64,000 nucleotides of DNA, from assembly GCF_006345815.1 (NCBI RefSeq), contig NZ_VCIG01000003.1, positions 124,001-188,000 of the forward strand, in the 5' to 3' direction. Of this stretch, positions 1 through 10,057 are shown piece by piece; within the stretch, counting starts at the first letter, position 1; every line of letters starts with the position of its first letter. The DNA comes from Ochrobactrum sp. CGA5 (lineage in GTDB: Bacteria; Pseudomonadota; Alphaproteobacteria; Rhizobiales; Rhizobiaceae). The position numbers and the translations under genes are program-made. Under the pieces are notes generated by a model. That model made no database searches, was not told where the DNA came from, and was given only the letters and a program-made list of their open reading frames with translations.

Positions 1-1108
1 CGATGCGTGCCGGTGTCTTGGCAAGCCGCACAATCTCTTCGTCTTTTGACAAATTTTCAAGCGCTTGTTGGTCGACGGCAGGCAATGCCTTGGCCAGTCC
101 TTCAATCGGTGCGGGCGTTTCAAGAGAATACCGCAGAGAATCAAGCGATGAAAAGTCAAAGCGGCCCGTGCGCCATTGTAGGACCTTCACCGGATCGAAA
201 TTATGCGCTTCCACGCGCTCGACAAGTTCTTCGTCAAACGGAAGCACCTGCCCGGTTACGCCGAAGGTTCCATCACGCAGATGTCGGCCCGCGCGCCCGG
301 CGATCTGCCCCACTTCGGCGGGCGTCAGATCGCGGAATTGATAACCATCGAATTTGCGGTTTTGCGCAAAGGCGACATGGTCAACATCCAGATTAAGTCC
401 CATCCCGATAGCATCGGTTGCTACCAGAAAATCGACATCACCCGACTGGTAAAGTTCAACTTGCGCATTGCGCGTGCGCGGGCTGAGTGCGCCCATAACC
501 ACAGCAGCGCCACCGCGCTGGCGGCGGATCAATTCCGCAATCGCATAAACCTCGTCAGCAGAAAAGGCGACAATAGCGGAGCGGTTTGGCAGACGCGTGA
601 TCTTCTTGGAACCGGCATAGGCCAGATGCGACAGGCGCGGACGCGTCACCACATTGATACCGCGTAAAAGCTTTTCCAGAATCCCGCGCATCGTCCCCGC
701 ACCAAGCAGGAGCGTCTCCTGCCGCCCGCGCAGATGCAGGATACGGTCAGTAAATATATGTCCGCGTTCCAGATCACCGGCAAGCTGCACTTCGTCGATT
801 GCAACGAAAGCCACATCGGTGCGACGCGGCATGGCCTCGACCGTGCACACAGAATAGCGCGCGCCGGGCGGTACGATCTTTTCCTCGCCTGTCACCAGCG
901 CGACGTTGGCCGCTCCGACCCTTTCCACGACGCGATTATAGACCTCACGCGCCAGAAGGCGCAGCGGCAGGCCGATCATCCCGCTTCCATGCGACAGCAT
1001 GCGTTCGATGGCCAGATGCGTTTTGCCAGTGTTGGTCGGCCCAAGCACAGCGGTCACATCGCGGCCGCTCAAGGTCAGCGGCAAATCATGGGCAGGGAGT
1101 TGGTTCAT
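1..1108 (-). CDS. Suv3-like DEAD/DExH-box RNA helicase (3' end cut by window)
   Basis: The reverse strand from ATG at 1108 reads without a stop to the window edge, giving the first 369 residues of a superfamily 2 helicase. Visible motifs are Walker A GPTNTGKT (about residues 23-30), the DExH-type box DEVQ in AIDEVQLAGD, and motif VI QIAGRAGRH. The GPTNTGKT/DEVQ combination and the compact core resemble mitochondrial Suv3, and alphaproteobacteria usually carry one such gene of more than 900 residues with a basic tail. That tail is outside the window. The role is probably ATP-dependent RNA unwinding in RNA turnover or ribosome maturation; this is inferred from the family. The next gene is 716 bp away and also on the minus strand. 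Confidence 0.88.
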   Translation of the reverse strand, partial: MNQLPAHDLPLTLSGRDVTAVLGPTNTGKTHLAIERMLSHGSGMIGLPLRLLAREVYNRVVERVGAANVALVTGEEKIVPPGARYSVCTVEAMPRRTDVAFVAIDEVQLAGDLERGHIFTDRILHLRGRQETLLLGAGTMRGILEKLLRGINVVTRPRLSHLAYAGSKKITRLPNRSAIVAFSADEVYAIAELIRRQRGGAAVVMGALSPRTRNAQVELYQSGDVDFLVATDAIGMGLNLDVDHVAFAQNRKFDGYQFRDLTPAEVGQIAGRAGRHLRDGTFGVTGQVLPFDEELVERVEAHNFDPVKVLQWRTGRFDFSSLDSLRYSLETPAPIEGLAKALPAVDQQALENLSKDEEIVRLAKTPARI

Positions 1109-1289
1109 GCCAATAATCGGATTCCGGGTACAAGCGCCCGTAAAGGGCAGGATGCTGGTTCTGCGATAGCACTATACGACCTGCACCGAAAGCGCTCCTG
1201 TTAAGTTTCAGTATGGATGCGTTGCCAACGTTCTGGCCGCCAATACGGAGCCGGTCAACAACTTGTCGATTAACGATTGGAACGACTCT

Positions 1290-1445
1290 GGAACGAATCG
1301 GCGACGAATCGCTGACTCGGATAGCTTCGCCTTTTGTTCACGGCAACATATAGTAAGTCTGTCAGAAAACTCCACAATATGATGAATCAGACGTTCCGCT
1401 TTTCTGTGTTCTCCTGACGTAAAACGACTTCGCCGTTAACTTTTC
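1290..1445. repeat. Direct repeat copy A (about 155 bp, diverged)
   Basis: It begins with a 26-nt word that recurs exactly at 1573-1598 (starts GGAACGAATCGG, ends AATCGCTGA). Similarity decays through a shared TTTGTTC and CATAT region and ends at CGTTAACTTTTC (1434-1445), which recurs at 1707-1718. The two anchors are 144 bp apart here and 134 bp apart in copy B. Confidence 0.65.
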
Positions 1446-1572
1446 GCAGAACCTGTCAACAAGCTACTCCGATAGCAATGTGATTCGTCAGAAAATCTTA
1501 ATGATTACTGATAGTTCGTTAACAGCGGGAACGGTTGCAAGTGCAGTCTCCGTTAACCTTCAGGCCAAAGCC

Positions 1573-1718
1573 GGAACGAATCGGCGACGAATCGCTGATC
1601 TGCAAAGTTTCTCCATTTGTTCCTACCGCATATGGTACCCAATGTGTCCGTCACGCCATAGAAAATCGAAACCGAACGGAAGCGGAAGGGCAATTCTTCG
1701 CTTTCGCGTTAACTTTTC
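1573..1718. repeat. Direct repeat copy B (about 146 bp, diverged)
   Basis: This is the partner of the block at 1290-1445, in the same orientation with its start 283 bp downstream. The 26-nt left anchor and the 12-nt right anchor are identical, and the middle is diverged but alignable in places. No terminal inverted repeats or target duplications were seen, so an old local duplication is likelier than a mobile element. Confidence 0.65.
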
Positions 1719-1771
1719 CAGCAATTCCGTCACGCCGGCGCCGTCAATTTCAGGAGTCTCGTTGCGGAAAC

Positions 1772-1809
1772 AAAAAGGCGAACGACGCTATTTCTCCACC
1801 CGCCTTTTT
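1772..1809 (-). terminator. Terminator of the acetyl-CoA acetyltransferase gene
   Basis: The inverted repeat AAAAAGGCG / CGCCTTTTT has a 20-nt loop. Read on the minus strand it ends in a T-run just after the thiolase stop. The large loop makes it weaker than the other terminators in the window. Confidence 0.6.
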
Positions 1810-1824
1810 CGATAATGGAGAAGA

Positions 1825-3009
1825 TCAGTCGCGCTCGACGCACAAGGCAACGCCCATGCCGCCGCCGATGCAAAGTGTCGCAAGACCGCGCTTGGCATCA
1901 CGGCGCCGCATTTCGTAAAGCAGCGTCGTCAGCACGCGTGCGCCGGATGCGCCAATTGGATGACCGATCGCGATCGCTCCGCCATTGACATTGACGATAT
2001 CCGGGTTGAGGCCCAGATCGCGCACAACCGCGCAGGATTGTGCTGCGAAGGCTTCATTGGCTTCGATCAGATCGAGATCGGCGACGCTCCAGCCTGCCTT
2101 GTCCAGAGCCTTCCTCGTCGCCGGAATTGGCCCTGTCCCCATGATTGACGGATCGACGCCAGCCGTTGCCCAGGAAACGATGCGCGCCAGCGGCTTCACA
2201 CCGCGTTTGGCTGCTTCATTCGCTTCCATCAGAACGACAGCCGCAGCGCCATCGTTAATCCCGGATGCGTTGCCTGCTGTGACCGTTCCTTCCTTGTCGA
2301 AAGCTGGCCTCAGTTTGGTCAAAGCCTCCATCGTCGTACCGGGACGGATATATTCATCCGTCGAAACAATCACATCGCCCTTGCGTCCCTTTACGGTGAA
2401 GGGAACAATCTCATCCTCGAACCTGCCAGCGGTCTGTGCCGCCTCTGCCTTCTGCTGAGAGGCCATCGCGAACTCATCCTGATCGGCGCGGGTCAATTGC
2501 CATTGGCGGGCGATGTTTTCTGCCGTGATCCCCATGTGATATCCATTGAAGGCATCGATCAGGCCGTCCTTCAGCATGGTGTCGACCATCTTGAAATCGC
2601 CCATCTTCACGCCTGAACGCAAATGCGCGCAGTGCGGTGCCATGGACATGGATTCCTGACCGCCCGCCACGATAATCTTGGCATCGCCGGAAAGAATCTG
2701 CTGCATGCCAAGCGCGACCGCCCGCAAACCGGAACCGCATAGCTGGTTGATTGAGAAGGCCGTCGTCTCCTTCGGGCAACCGGCATCCATTGCGGCCTGC
2801 CGCGCCGGGTTCTGCCCTTCACCTGCCGTCAGCACCTGTCCGAGGATAACCTCGTCCACATCCGTCGCCGCCACACCGGCGCGTTCCAACGCGCCTTTGA
2901 TAACCGTCGCGCCCAATTCATGTGCGGGGATGTTGGCAAACGCACCGTTGAAAGCGCCCACTGCGGTACGCGCCGCGCTGGCAATGACGATGGCTTTCTG
3001 GTCGGACAT
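1825..3009 (-). CDS. phbA: Acetyl-CoA C-acetyltransferase (thiolase II)
   Basis: A 394-residue biosynthetic-type thiolase that interconverts two acetyl-CoA and acetoacetyl-CoA, the first step towards polyhydroxybutyrate and ketone bodies. The nucleophilic Cys91 lies in [12 protein letters not shown], His350 in [11 protein letters not shown], and Cys380 in [11 protein letters not shown]; the NEAF box is also present. The start was placed at ATG 3009 because AAGGAGGAAAG lies directly upstream and the length then matches the family; an upstream in-frame ATG at 3084 lacks this. A phaB reductase does not follow, but a 3-hydroxybutyrate dehydrogenase lies 6 kb away. The alternative name atoB is equally possible, since degradation and synthesis cannot be told apart from the sequence. 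Confidence 0.95.
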   Translation of the reverse strand: MSDQKAIVIASAARTAVGAFNGAFANIPAHELGATVIKGALERAGVAATDVDEVILGQVLTAGEGQNPARQAAMDAGCPKETTAFSINQLCGSGLRAVALGMQQILSGDAKIIVAGGQESMSMAPHCAHLRSGVKMGDFKMVDTMLKDGLIDAFNGYHMGITAENIARQWQLTRADQDEFAMASQQKAEAAQTAGRFEDEIVPFTVKGRKGDVIVSTDEYIRPGTTMEALTKLRPAFDKEGTVTAGNASGINDGAAAVVLMEANEAAKRGVKPLARIVSWATAGVDPSIMGTGPIPATRKALDKAGWSVADLDLIEANEAFAAQSCAVVRDLGLNPDIVNVNGGAIAIGHPIGASGARVLTTLLYEMRRRDAKRGLATLCIGGGMGVALCVERD

Positions 3010-3158
3010 TCTTTCCTCCTTGAAATGTTGAGCAACACAAAGACCAAAATTCCAGCCTTTGCAAGCGTTGCCGTGCGCCTGCAACCGTCTTCATAAAAAT
3101 CGATAAAGTGTTTTTCCCCTCACGAGCAGCATTGGAGTGTGCATTGTCAGTCATGATC

Positions 3159-3175
3159 GCTAAATTAAACTTAGC
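3159..3175. promoter_or_regulatory. Inverted repeat upstream of the GlcG/HbpS-like gene
   Basis: GCTAA and TTAGC are separated by 7 A/T-rich bases, 19 nt before the start codon and just upstream of the AGGAG ribosome binding site. It could be an operator, but the arms are only 5 bp. Confidence 0.3.
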
Positions 3176-3194
3176 TATCAATTAGGAGATATCC

Positions 3195-3626
3195 ATGCCT
3201 TCACTGACGCTCGAACAAGCCAATGGGATTATTGCCGGTGCCTTTACCAAGGCGGCGGAGCTGAAACTGAAGCCGCTCGCTGTCTCGGTATTTGACGCAG
3301 GCGGAAATCTGAAGGCGTTTCAGCGACAGGACGGAACCTCGATCCTTCGGTTCGAGATCGCTTCAGGCAAGGCGTTCGGAGCGCTGGCCGTCGGTACGGG
3401 ATCGCGTTGGCTGCACAACCAGGCAAAGGATCGTCCACATTTCCTGGAAGGCCTGTCGGGCGTGTCAGGCGGCAAGGTCGTGCCGGTGCCAGGTGGCGTT
3501 CTAATCAAAGATGCGGACGGTGAGATCCTCGGTGCAGTTGGCATTTCCGGCGACACGTCGGACAATGACGAAATCGCAGCCATTGCCGGCATCGAAAGCA
3601 CAGGCTTTACGTCTGACGCTGGCTGA
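3195..3626 (+). CDS. GlcG/HbpS family (DUF336) protein
   Basis: A 143-residue protein covering the whole GlcG/HbpS family fold (formerly DUF336). Family hallmarks are the N-terminal LTLEQANGIIAGA helix, the strand PLAVSVFDAGGNLKAF, and the C-terminal GEILGAVGISGDTSDNDE segment. Members include heme-binding HbpS and proteins linked to glycolate or diol use; the biochemical role of most is unknown, so none is claimed here. An AGGAGAT ribosome binding site precedes ATG 3195. It has no signal peptide, so it is probably cytoplasmic. It is a single-gene unit divergent from the thiolase gene with a strong terminator after it. Confidence 0.85.
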   Translation: MPSLTLEQANGIIAGAFTKAAELKLKPLAVSVFDAGGNLKAFQRQDGTSILRFEIASGKAFGALAVGTGSRWLHNQAKDRPHFLEGLSGVSGGKVVPVPGGVLIKDADGEILGAVGISGDTSDNDEIAAIAGIESTGFTSDAG

Positions 3627-3648
3627 ATTTCCAAAAAAGCTCGCGATC

Positions 3649-3674
3649 AAGGCCGCTTCATGCGGCCTTTTTTT
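3649..3674 (+). terminator. Terminator of the GlcG/HbpS-like gene
   Basis: AAGGCCGC-TTCA-TGCGGCCTT is followed by a run of T, 23 nt after the stop codon. Confidence 0.85.
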
Positions 3675-3706
3675 CATGCGGCGTACAGCGAAAACCCGCG
3701 CAAAAG

Positions 3707-3741
3707 AAAACGCCGCTTCCAGAAACTGGAAACGGCGTTTT
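3707..3741 (-). terminator. Terminator of rpmF
   Basis: AAAACGCCG and CGGCGTTTT pair across an inner CCAG/CTGG stem. On the minus strand the hairpin lies just after the rpmF stop and runs into T-rich sequence. Confidence 0.75.
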
Positions 3742-3776
3742 GAAAACCATCTTTCGGCTGCAAAGCAGCGTCAGAC

Positions 3777-3956
3777 TTATTCCTTGGCTTCGAGGACCTG
3801 ACGGCCGCGATACATACCGCTCTTCAGATCGATATGATGCGGACGACGAAGTTCGCCCGAGTTCTTGTCCTCGACATAGGTCGGGGCCTTGAGAGCGTCA
3901 GCCGAACGGCGCATGCCGCGCTTCGACGGAGACGTTTTTCGTTTTGGTACTGCCAT
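3777..3956 (-). CDS. rpmF: 50S ribosomal protein L32
   Basis: A 59-residue basic protein beginning [17 protein letters not shown], the typical L32 start, and including [18 protein letters not shown]. Like other alphaproteobacterial L32 proteins it lacks the zinc-binding cysteines found in some bacterial versions; no cysteine is present at all. It is a structural component near the exit region of the large subunit. ATG 3956 is preceded by GGAG. Immediately upstream on the same strand is mtgA, an arrangement seen in related genomes; a strong terminator follows rpmF. Confidence 0.96.
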   Translation of the reverse strand: MAVPKRKTSPSKRGMRRSADALKAPTYVEDKNSGELRRPHHIDLKSGMYRGRQVLEAKE

Positions 3957-4105
3957 GGATCCAGCTCCACTGATCGGTCAATAAACGTCCGGCACGGCCC
4001 CGAAGAGCCTGTCACATCGGACAAAATTCCGGAAAGTCACGTGCCTATACACGCTCTAACGGCGTTTGACCAGCGGGAGTCTGATCTTTTTTTCGTACCG
4101 CGTGT

Positions 4106-4840
4106 TTATTGCACGCATACGACGTAGGATCCCGACCGTGCAGCACGTCCGGCAACAATCCGAGCGATGCGCTGCATATTGCGCGTCGGCTTTGCTGGGT
4201 TACGCAATGCAGGGTTCGGCAGGGTGACGGCAAGCAGTGCGGATTGCTGCGCATTGAGTTTTGCTGCCGGGCGCTTGAAATAATGCTGAGCTGCGGCCTC
4301 GATTCCGTAAATGCCCGGTCCCCACTCAGCGATATTGAGATAAATTTCCATAGTACGCTTTTTGGAAAGAATGCCGTCAGCCGTCAGCGCCAGCGGAAAT
4401 TCCAGCCCCTTTCGGACATAGGAGCGCCCATTCCAGAGGAAGAGGTTCTTCACGGTCTGCATTGTGATCGTGGAAGCGCCGCGGCTTGGGCCACCTTCGC
4501 CCGCATCGTCCAGAACCAAACCAAGCTGATGCCAGTCAACCCCCCCGTGGTTGCAGAATTGGCCGTCCTCAGCCATCATCACCGAATTAACGAGAACCGG
4601 CGCGACATCGTCGATACTGACCCATCTACGGTCCACATCCTGCAACAGAACATAGTCTTTAACCATCAGAGTCGAGATCGGGCGGACGAAGGGTACGGAA
4701 TAGACGAGAAGCAGGAAAATCGGCAACACAGCCAGAATCACCAGAATCTTAAGCGCGAGAGCAATCCGGGCGCCCCATATGGGATCTGCCAAGTAATTGC
4801 GTCCATCTTTGCTCTTGATGGTGATTTTTGCCACTGCCAC
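4106..4840 (-). CDS. mtgA: Monofunctional biosynthetic peptidoglycan transglycosylase
   Basis: A 244-residue GT51 glycosyltransferase that polymerises lipid II into glycan strands without a transpeptidase domain. One N-terminal membrane anchor is visible (ALALKILVILAVLPIFLLLVY, about residues 27-47), and the catalytic Glu91 lies in MMAEDGQFCNHGGVDW. The conserved GASTITMQTVKNLFLW and the KKRTMEIYLNIAEWGPGIYGIEAA block follow. The start is GTG at 4840; an alternative GTG lies two codons in. It acts on the periplasmic face of the inner membrane. It is transcribed towards rpmF with a 149-bp gap. Confidence 0.94.
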   Translation of the reverse strand: MAVAKITIKSKDGRNYLADPIWGARIALALKILVILAVLPIFLLLVYSVPFVRPISTLMVKDYVLLQDVDRRWVSIDDVAPVLVNSVMMAEDGQFCNHGGVDWHQLGLVLDDAGEGGPSRGASTITMQTVKNLFLWNGRSYVRKGLEFPLALTADGILSKKRTMEIYLNIAEWGPGIYGIEAAAQHYFKRPAAKLNAQQSALLAVTLPNPALRNPAKPTRNMQRIARIVAGRAARSGSYVVCVQ

Positions 4841-5018
4841 CGCCTACTACCTTCCCCCAAGCGACATAAACCATTCCTTAATAAGTTTGAACCGGATTCC
4901 ATAATCCAACCGGGGAAACAAGTCGAAACGCGCCGTTTCGTGACGTTCAAATGAAAAAGCCTGTGCTGATCGTTGTGGCCAGTTGACCAATTCAGCGCTT
5001 TCGTCCATCCCCTTTCCC

Positions 5019-5933
5019 ATGGAAAAGCTGTCGATCGATTTCACCGCCGTTCTCAACCAGCGTGCCATGGAAGTGGAAATGGCACTGACGGGCCTTCTGG
5101 ACCAGCGTATCAGGGCGGGAGAAATCGTTCGTCCGGAACGACTGCTCGCCGCCATGCGCCACGGTGTGCTGAACGGCGGCAAGCGTCTACGGCCTTTTCT
5201 CGTTGTCGAAAGTGCCGCTTTGTTCGGCAAAGGTGGTGATGCCGTCCTGCGTATCGCCGCCGCGCTCGAATGCATTCACTGCTATTCACTTGTCCACGAC
5301 GATCTGCCAGCTATGGACGACGATGATCTGCGGCGCGGTCAGCCCACCGTGCACAAGGCATTTGATGAAGCAGCCGCCATTCTGGCCGGTGACGGTCTTT
5401 TGACCTACGCTTTCGACATCATCTCGTCGGATGAAACCGATCTCGATGCAGCAATTCGCTTGCAACTGGTTTCAGCACTTGCCCGCGCATCGGGTCTCGG
5501 CGGCATGGTAGGCGGGCAGGCTCTCGATCTGATGGCTGAAACCAGCAAACCCGGCGAAGCCGGTATCATTACGCTTCAAGCTATGAAAACCGGAGCTCTG
5601 ATCCGTTTCGCTTGCGAGGCCGGTGCCATCATCGCCAATGCATCCAGCGAAGATCGCGAACGTATGGCCGAATTCGGCTCGGCCATCGGCCTTGCCTTCC
5701 AGCTGGCAGACGATCTGCTTGACGTGACCGCCGATGCTGAGGCGATGGGCAAGGCAACCGGCAAGGATGCAGCAGCCGGAAAAGCGACGCTGGTTTCACT
5801 CCACGGCATCGACTGGACGCGCAAACAACTGTCTGGGCTGGTTGCCCAAGCGGAAAGCCTGCTGGCGCCGTTCGGCAAGGATGCGGATGTCCTGAAGCAG
5901 GCAGCCCGCTTCATCGCCGAACGCCAGAGCTAG
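5019..5933 (+). CDS. ispA: Polyprenyl synthetase, probable farnesyl diphosphate synthase
   Basis: About 304 residues. The first aspartate-rich motif DDLPAMDDDD (about 94-103) is of the DDxxxxD type with Tyr89 five residues before it, the pattern of bacterial type II farnesyl diphosphate synthases; the second is DDLLD (about 231-235). GGKRLRP and GGQALDLMAE are conserved. It condenses IPP with DMAPP/GPP to supply quinone, undecaprenol and hopanoid synthesis. The start is uncertain: ATG 5019 was chosen, and a TTG at 4983 would add 12 residues; neither has a good ribosome binding site. The usual partners xseB and dxs are not adjacent. ispG lies 2 kb away but in another unit. Confidence 0.9.
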   Translation: MEKLSIDFTAVLNQRAMEVEMALTGLLDQRIRAGEIVRPERLLAAMRHGVLNGGKRLRPFLVVESAALFGKGGDAVLRIAAALECIHCYSLVHDDLPAMDDDDLRRGQPTVHKAFDEAAAILAGDGLLTYAFDIISSDETDLDAAIRLQLVSALARASGLGGMVGGQALDLMAETSKPGEAGIITLQAMKTGALIRFACEAGAIIANASSEDRERMAEFGSAIGLAFQLADDLLDVTADAEAMGKATGKDAAAGKATLVSLHGIDWTRKQLSGLVAQAESLLAPFGKDADVLKQAARFIAERQS

Positions 5934-5934
5934 A

Positions 5935-5977
5935 GCATGCCCCAAAAGTACGAACCGGTTTTGGGATAAAGACATGC
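5935..5977. repeat. Dispersed palindrome, copy 1 (GCATG..CCCAAAA..TTTTGGG..CATGC)
   Basis: An imperfect palindrome directly after the ispA stop. It shares its layout (GCATG, a CCC-AAAA arm, about 12 bases, TTTT-GGG, CATGC) with copies at 10002, 28439, 30103 and 50913. No T-run follows, so it is not a standard terminator. Confidence 0.6.
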
Positions 5978-5987
5978 GCAAAACTGC

Positions 5988-6446
5988 TTAGAGATCGTCC
6001 TCACGCACTTTCACGATCACGACATCGTCCGCGGAAAGCATGCGCCCATCCTGGGCACGGACGTTTAGAAGAGCCACATCCTCACCTGAAATGCTGTCGA
6101 CAAGACGGGAATGTGTCTCACCCGGCGCAAAGAGGTGCTTTTCGCCCCATTGCCTGAGCGACACGATCACAGGCAGCAGATCGCGCCCCTTGGCCGTCAG
6201 CCGATATTCCTGATGCGCCCCGCCGTTGGGGTCCGGCACGGAATCCATAATTCCTTCCCCCGTCAGCTTACGCAGGCGATCCGATAGAATGTTGCGGGCG
6301 ATTCCCAGATTTTTCTGAAATGTGCTGAAACGCGTCACACCGTCGAAGGCTTCACGGACGATCAGCAACGACCACCAATCGCCGATGACGTCAAGCGCCC
6401 GGGCACTGGGGCAATAGTCGCCTTTCAGGCTTTTCTTTCGAACCAT
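5988..6446 (-). CDS. HxlR family winged-helix transcriptional regulator
   Basis: A 152-residue protein with the HxlR signature: CPSARALDVIGDWWSLLIVREAF at the N-terminus, then FSTFQKNLGIARNILSDRLRKL as the recognition region and a wing ending in YRLTAKGRDL. ATG 6446 was taken as the start; the open frame extends 19 codons upstream but has no better signal. It is divergent from an MFS transporter, and the 96-bp space between them holds two operator-like inverted repeats. This is the usual layout of a regulator controlling itself and the neighbouring efflux gene. The inducer is unknown. Confidence 0.92.
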   Translation of the reverse strand: MVRKKSLKGDYCPSARALDVIGDWWSLLIVREAFDGVTRFSTFQKNLGIARNILSDRLRKLTGEGIMDSVPDPNGGAHQEYRLTAKGRDLLPVIVSLRQWGEKHLFAPGETHSRLVDSISGEDVALLNVRAQDGRMLSADDVVIVKVREDDL

Positions 6447-6459
6447 GTTCACTCCACGA

Positions 6460-6478
6460 ATTGCAATCTGGTTGCAAT
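6460..6478. promoter_or_regulatory. Operator candidate for the HxlR regulator
   Basis: The perfect inverted repeat ATTGCAA-TCTGG-TTGCAAT lies 14 bp upstream of the HxlR start codon in the divergent intergenic region. Confidence 0.6.
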
Positions 6479-6504
6479 ATAAAACCTTTTTCGCTACAAA
6501 CAAA

Positions 6505-6525
6505 ATGGTTTCATTTTAAAACCAA
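6505..6525. promoter_or_regulatory. Second operator-like repeat next to the MFS gene
   Basis: ATGGTTT and AAACCAAT face each other across A/T-rich bases, 18 bp before the MFS start codon. The repeat is imperfect by one base and differs in sequence from the one at 6460-6478. Confidence 0.35.
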
Positions 6526-6542
6526 TTTGCAGGAGTACAACC

Positions 6543-9070
<2,528 letters not shown>

Positions 9071-9210
9071 TTAACTGTACCTGCTTTCAGGTGGCGCAGT
9101 GCGACGCGATTGTCAACGGCTGCGTATATCCGGTGTTCGCTTTATATAATCGCTTGCCCACGCAATGTCGCCCTCTCATTATGGCGATATCAATAGGGAG
9201 GAGCCTGCCA

Positions 9211-10002
9211 ATGACCGAAGCATCTGTCCGAAAAACCGCAATCATAACGGGATCGAATTCCGGGATCGGCCTAGGCATAGCCCATGCGCTGGCGGCAGCA
9301 GGACACAACGTCGTGATCAACTCTTTCACCGACCGTGACGAGGATCACGCCCTTGCACGTAAGCTGGGTGAAGAGCATAACGCCAGCGTGGTCTATATCG
9401 CGGCTGACATGTCGAAAGCCGACCAATGCCGCGAGATGGTAGCAGAAGCTGTAAAGCAATTCGGCAGTGTGGATATCCTCGTCAACAATGCCGGTATCCA
9501 GCACGTGTCTCCCGTAGAAGAATTTCCGACCGAGCAATGGGACCGCATCATCGCGATCAACCTGACATCGGCCTTTCACACATCGGCTGCCGCGATCCCG
9601 CACATGCGCAAGACGGGATGGGGCCGCATTATCAGTATAGCGTCGGCACACGGCCTTGTGGCATCGCCGTTTAAGTCGGCATATGTGGCTGCTAAACACG
9701 GCATTGTTGGCTTCACAAAAACACTGGCGCTGGAACTTGCGACCGCAAAGATCACCGCCAATTCCATCTGTCCCGGCTATGTTCTGACTCCGCTTGTCGA
9801 GGCACAGATACCAGACCAGATGAAGGCCTATCATATGGACCGCGAAACCGTGATCCGCGAAGTGATGCTCGACAAGCAGCCGACAAAGGAATTTGTCACC
9901 ACCGCACAAATTGGCGCCGTCGCCGCTTTCCTTGCAAGCGATGCGGCGGCGCAGATAAACGGCGCTGCTATTCCTGTCGATGGGGGCTGGACGGCAGAGT
10001 AG
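9211..10002 (+). CDS. bdhA: 3-hydroxybutyrate dehydrogenase (SDR family)
   Basis: A 263-residue classical short-chain dehydrogenase. The Rossmann glycine motif is TGSNSGIG (13-20), followed by NNAG (92-95). The catalytic residues are Ser145, Tyr158 and Lys162 in SAHGLVAS and YVAAKHG, a surround typical of D-3-hydroxybutyrate dehydrogenase, as is the C-terminal INGAAIPVDGGW. It oxidises 3-hydroxybutyrate to acetoacetate with NAD. ATG 9211 was chosen because AGGGAGGAG lies just before it; the longer open frame from 9091 has no such signal. The thiolase at 1.8 kb could act next in the same degradation route, but the two are not in one operon. Confidence 0.92.
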   Translation: MTEASVRKTAIITGSNSGIGLGIAHALAAAGHNVVINSFTDRDEDHALARKLGEEHNASVVYIAADMSKADQCREMVAEAVKQFGSVDILVNNAGIQHVSPVEEFPTEQWDRIIAINLTSAFHTSAAAIPHMRKTGWGRIISIASAHGLVASPFKSAYVAAKHGIVGFTKTLALELATAKITANSICPGYVLTPLVEAQIPDQMKAYHMDRETVIREVMLDKQPTKEFVTTAQIGAVAAFLASDAAAQINGAAIPVDGGWTAE

Positions 10003-10043
10003 CGCATCCCGAAAAATGGGAACGGATTTTCAGGCAAGATGCG
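10002..10043. repeat. Dispersed palindrome, copy 2
   Basis: GCATCCCGAAAA and TTTTCAGG..GATGC flank a GGGAACGG-type centre directly after bdhA. It has the same layout as the copies at 5935, 28439, 30103 and 50913, with the GCATG ends changed to GCGCAT/GATGCG. Confidence 0.55.
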
Positions 10044-10057
10044 GGTCATAAGCGAAT

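Larger units (their letters stand above)
1109..1824. other. 716-bp gap without a credible gene, holding a diverged direct duplication
   Basis: No frame on either strand looks coding: ORFs are short and lack a ribosome binding site or family resemblance. The gap contains two related blocks (see the repeat entries) and, at its right end, the terminator of the thiolase gene. The promoter of the helicase gene must also lie at its left end. Confidence 0.6.
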
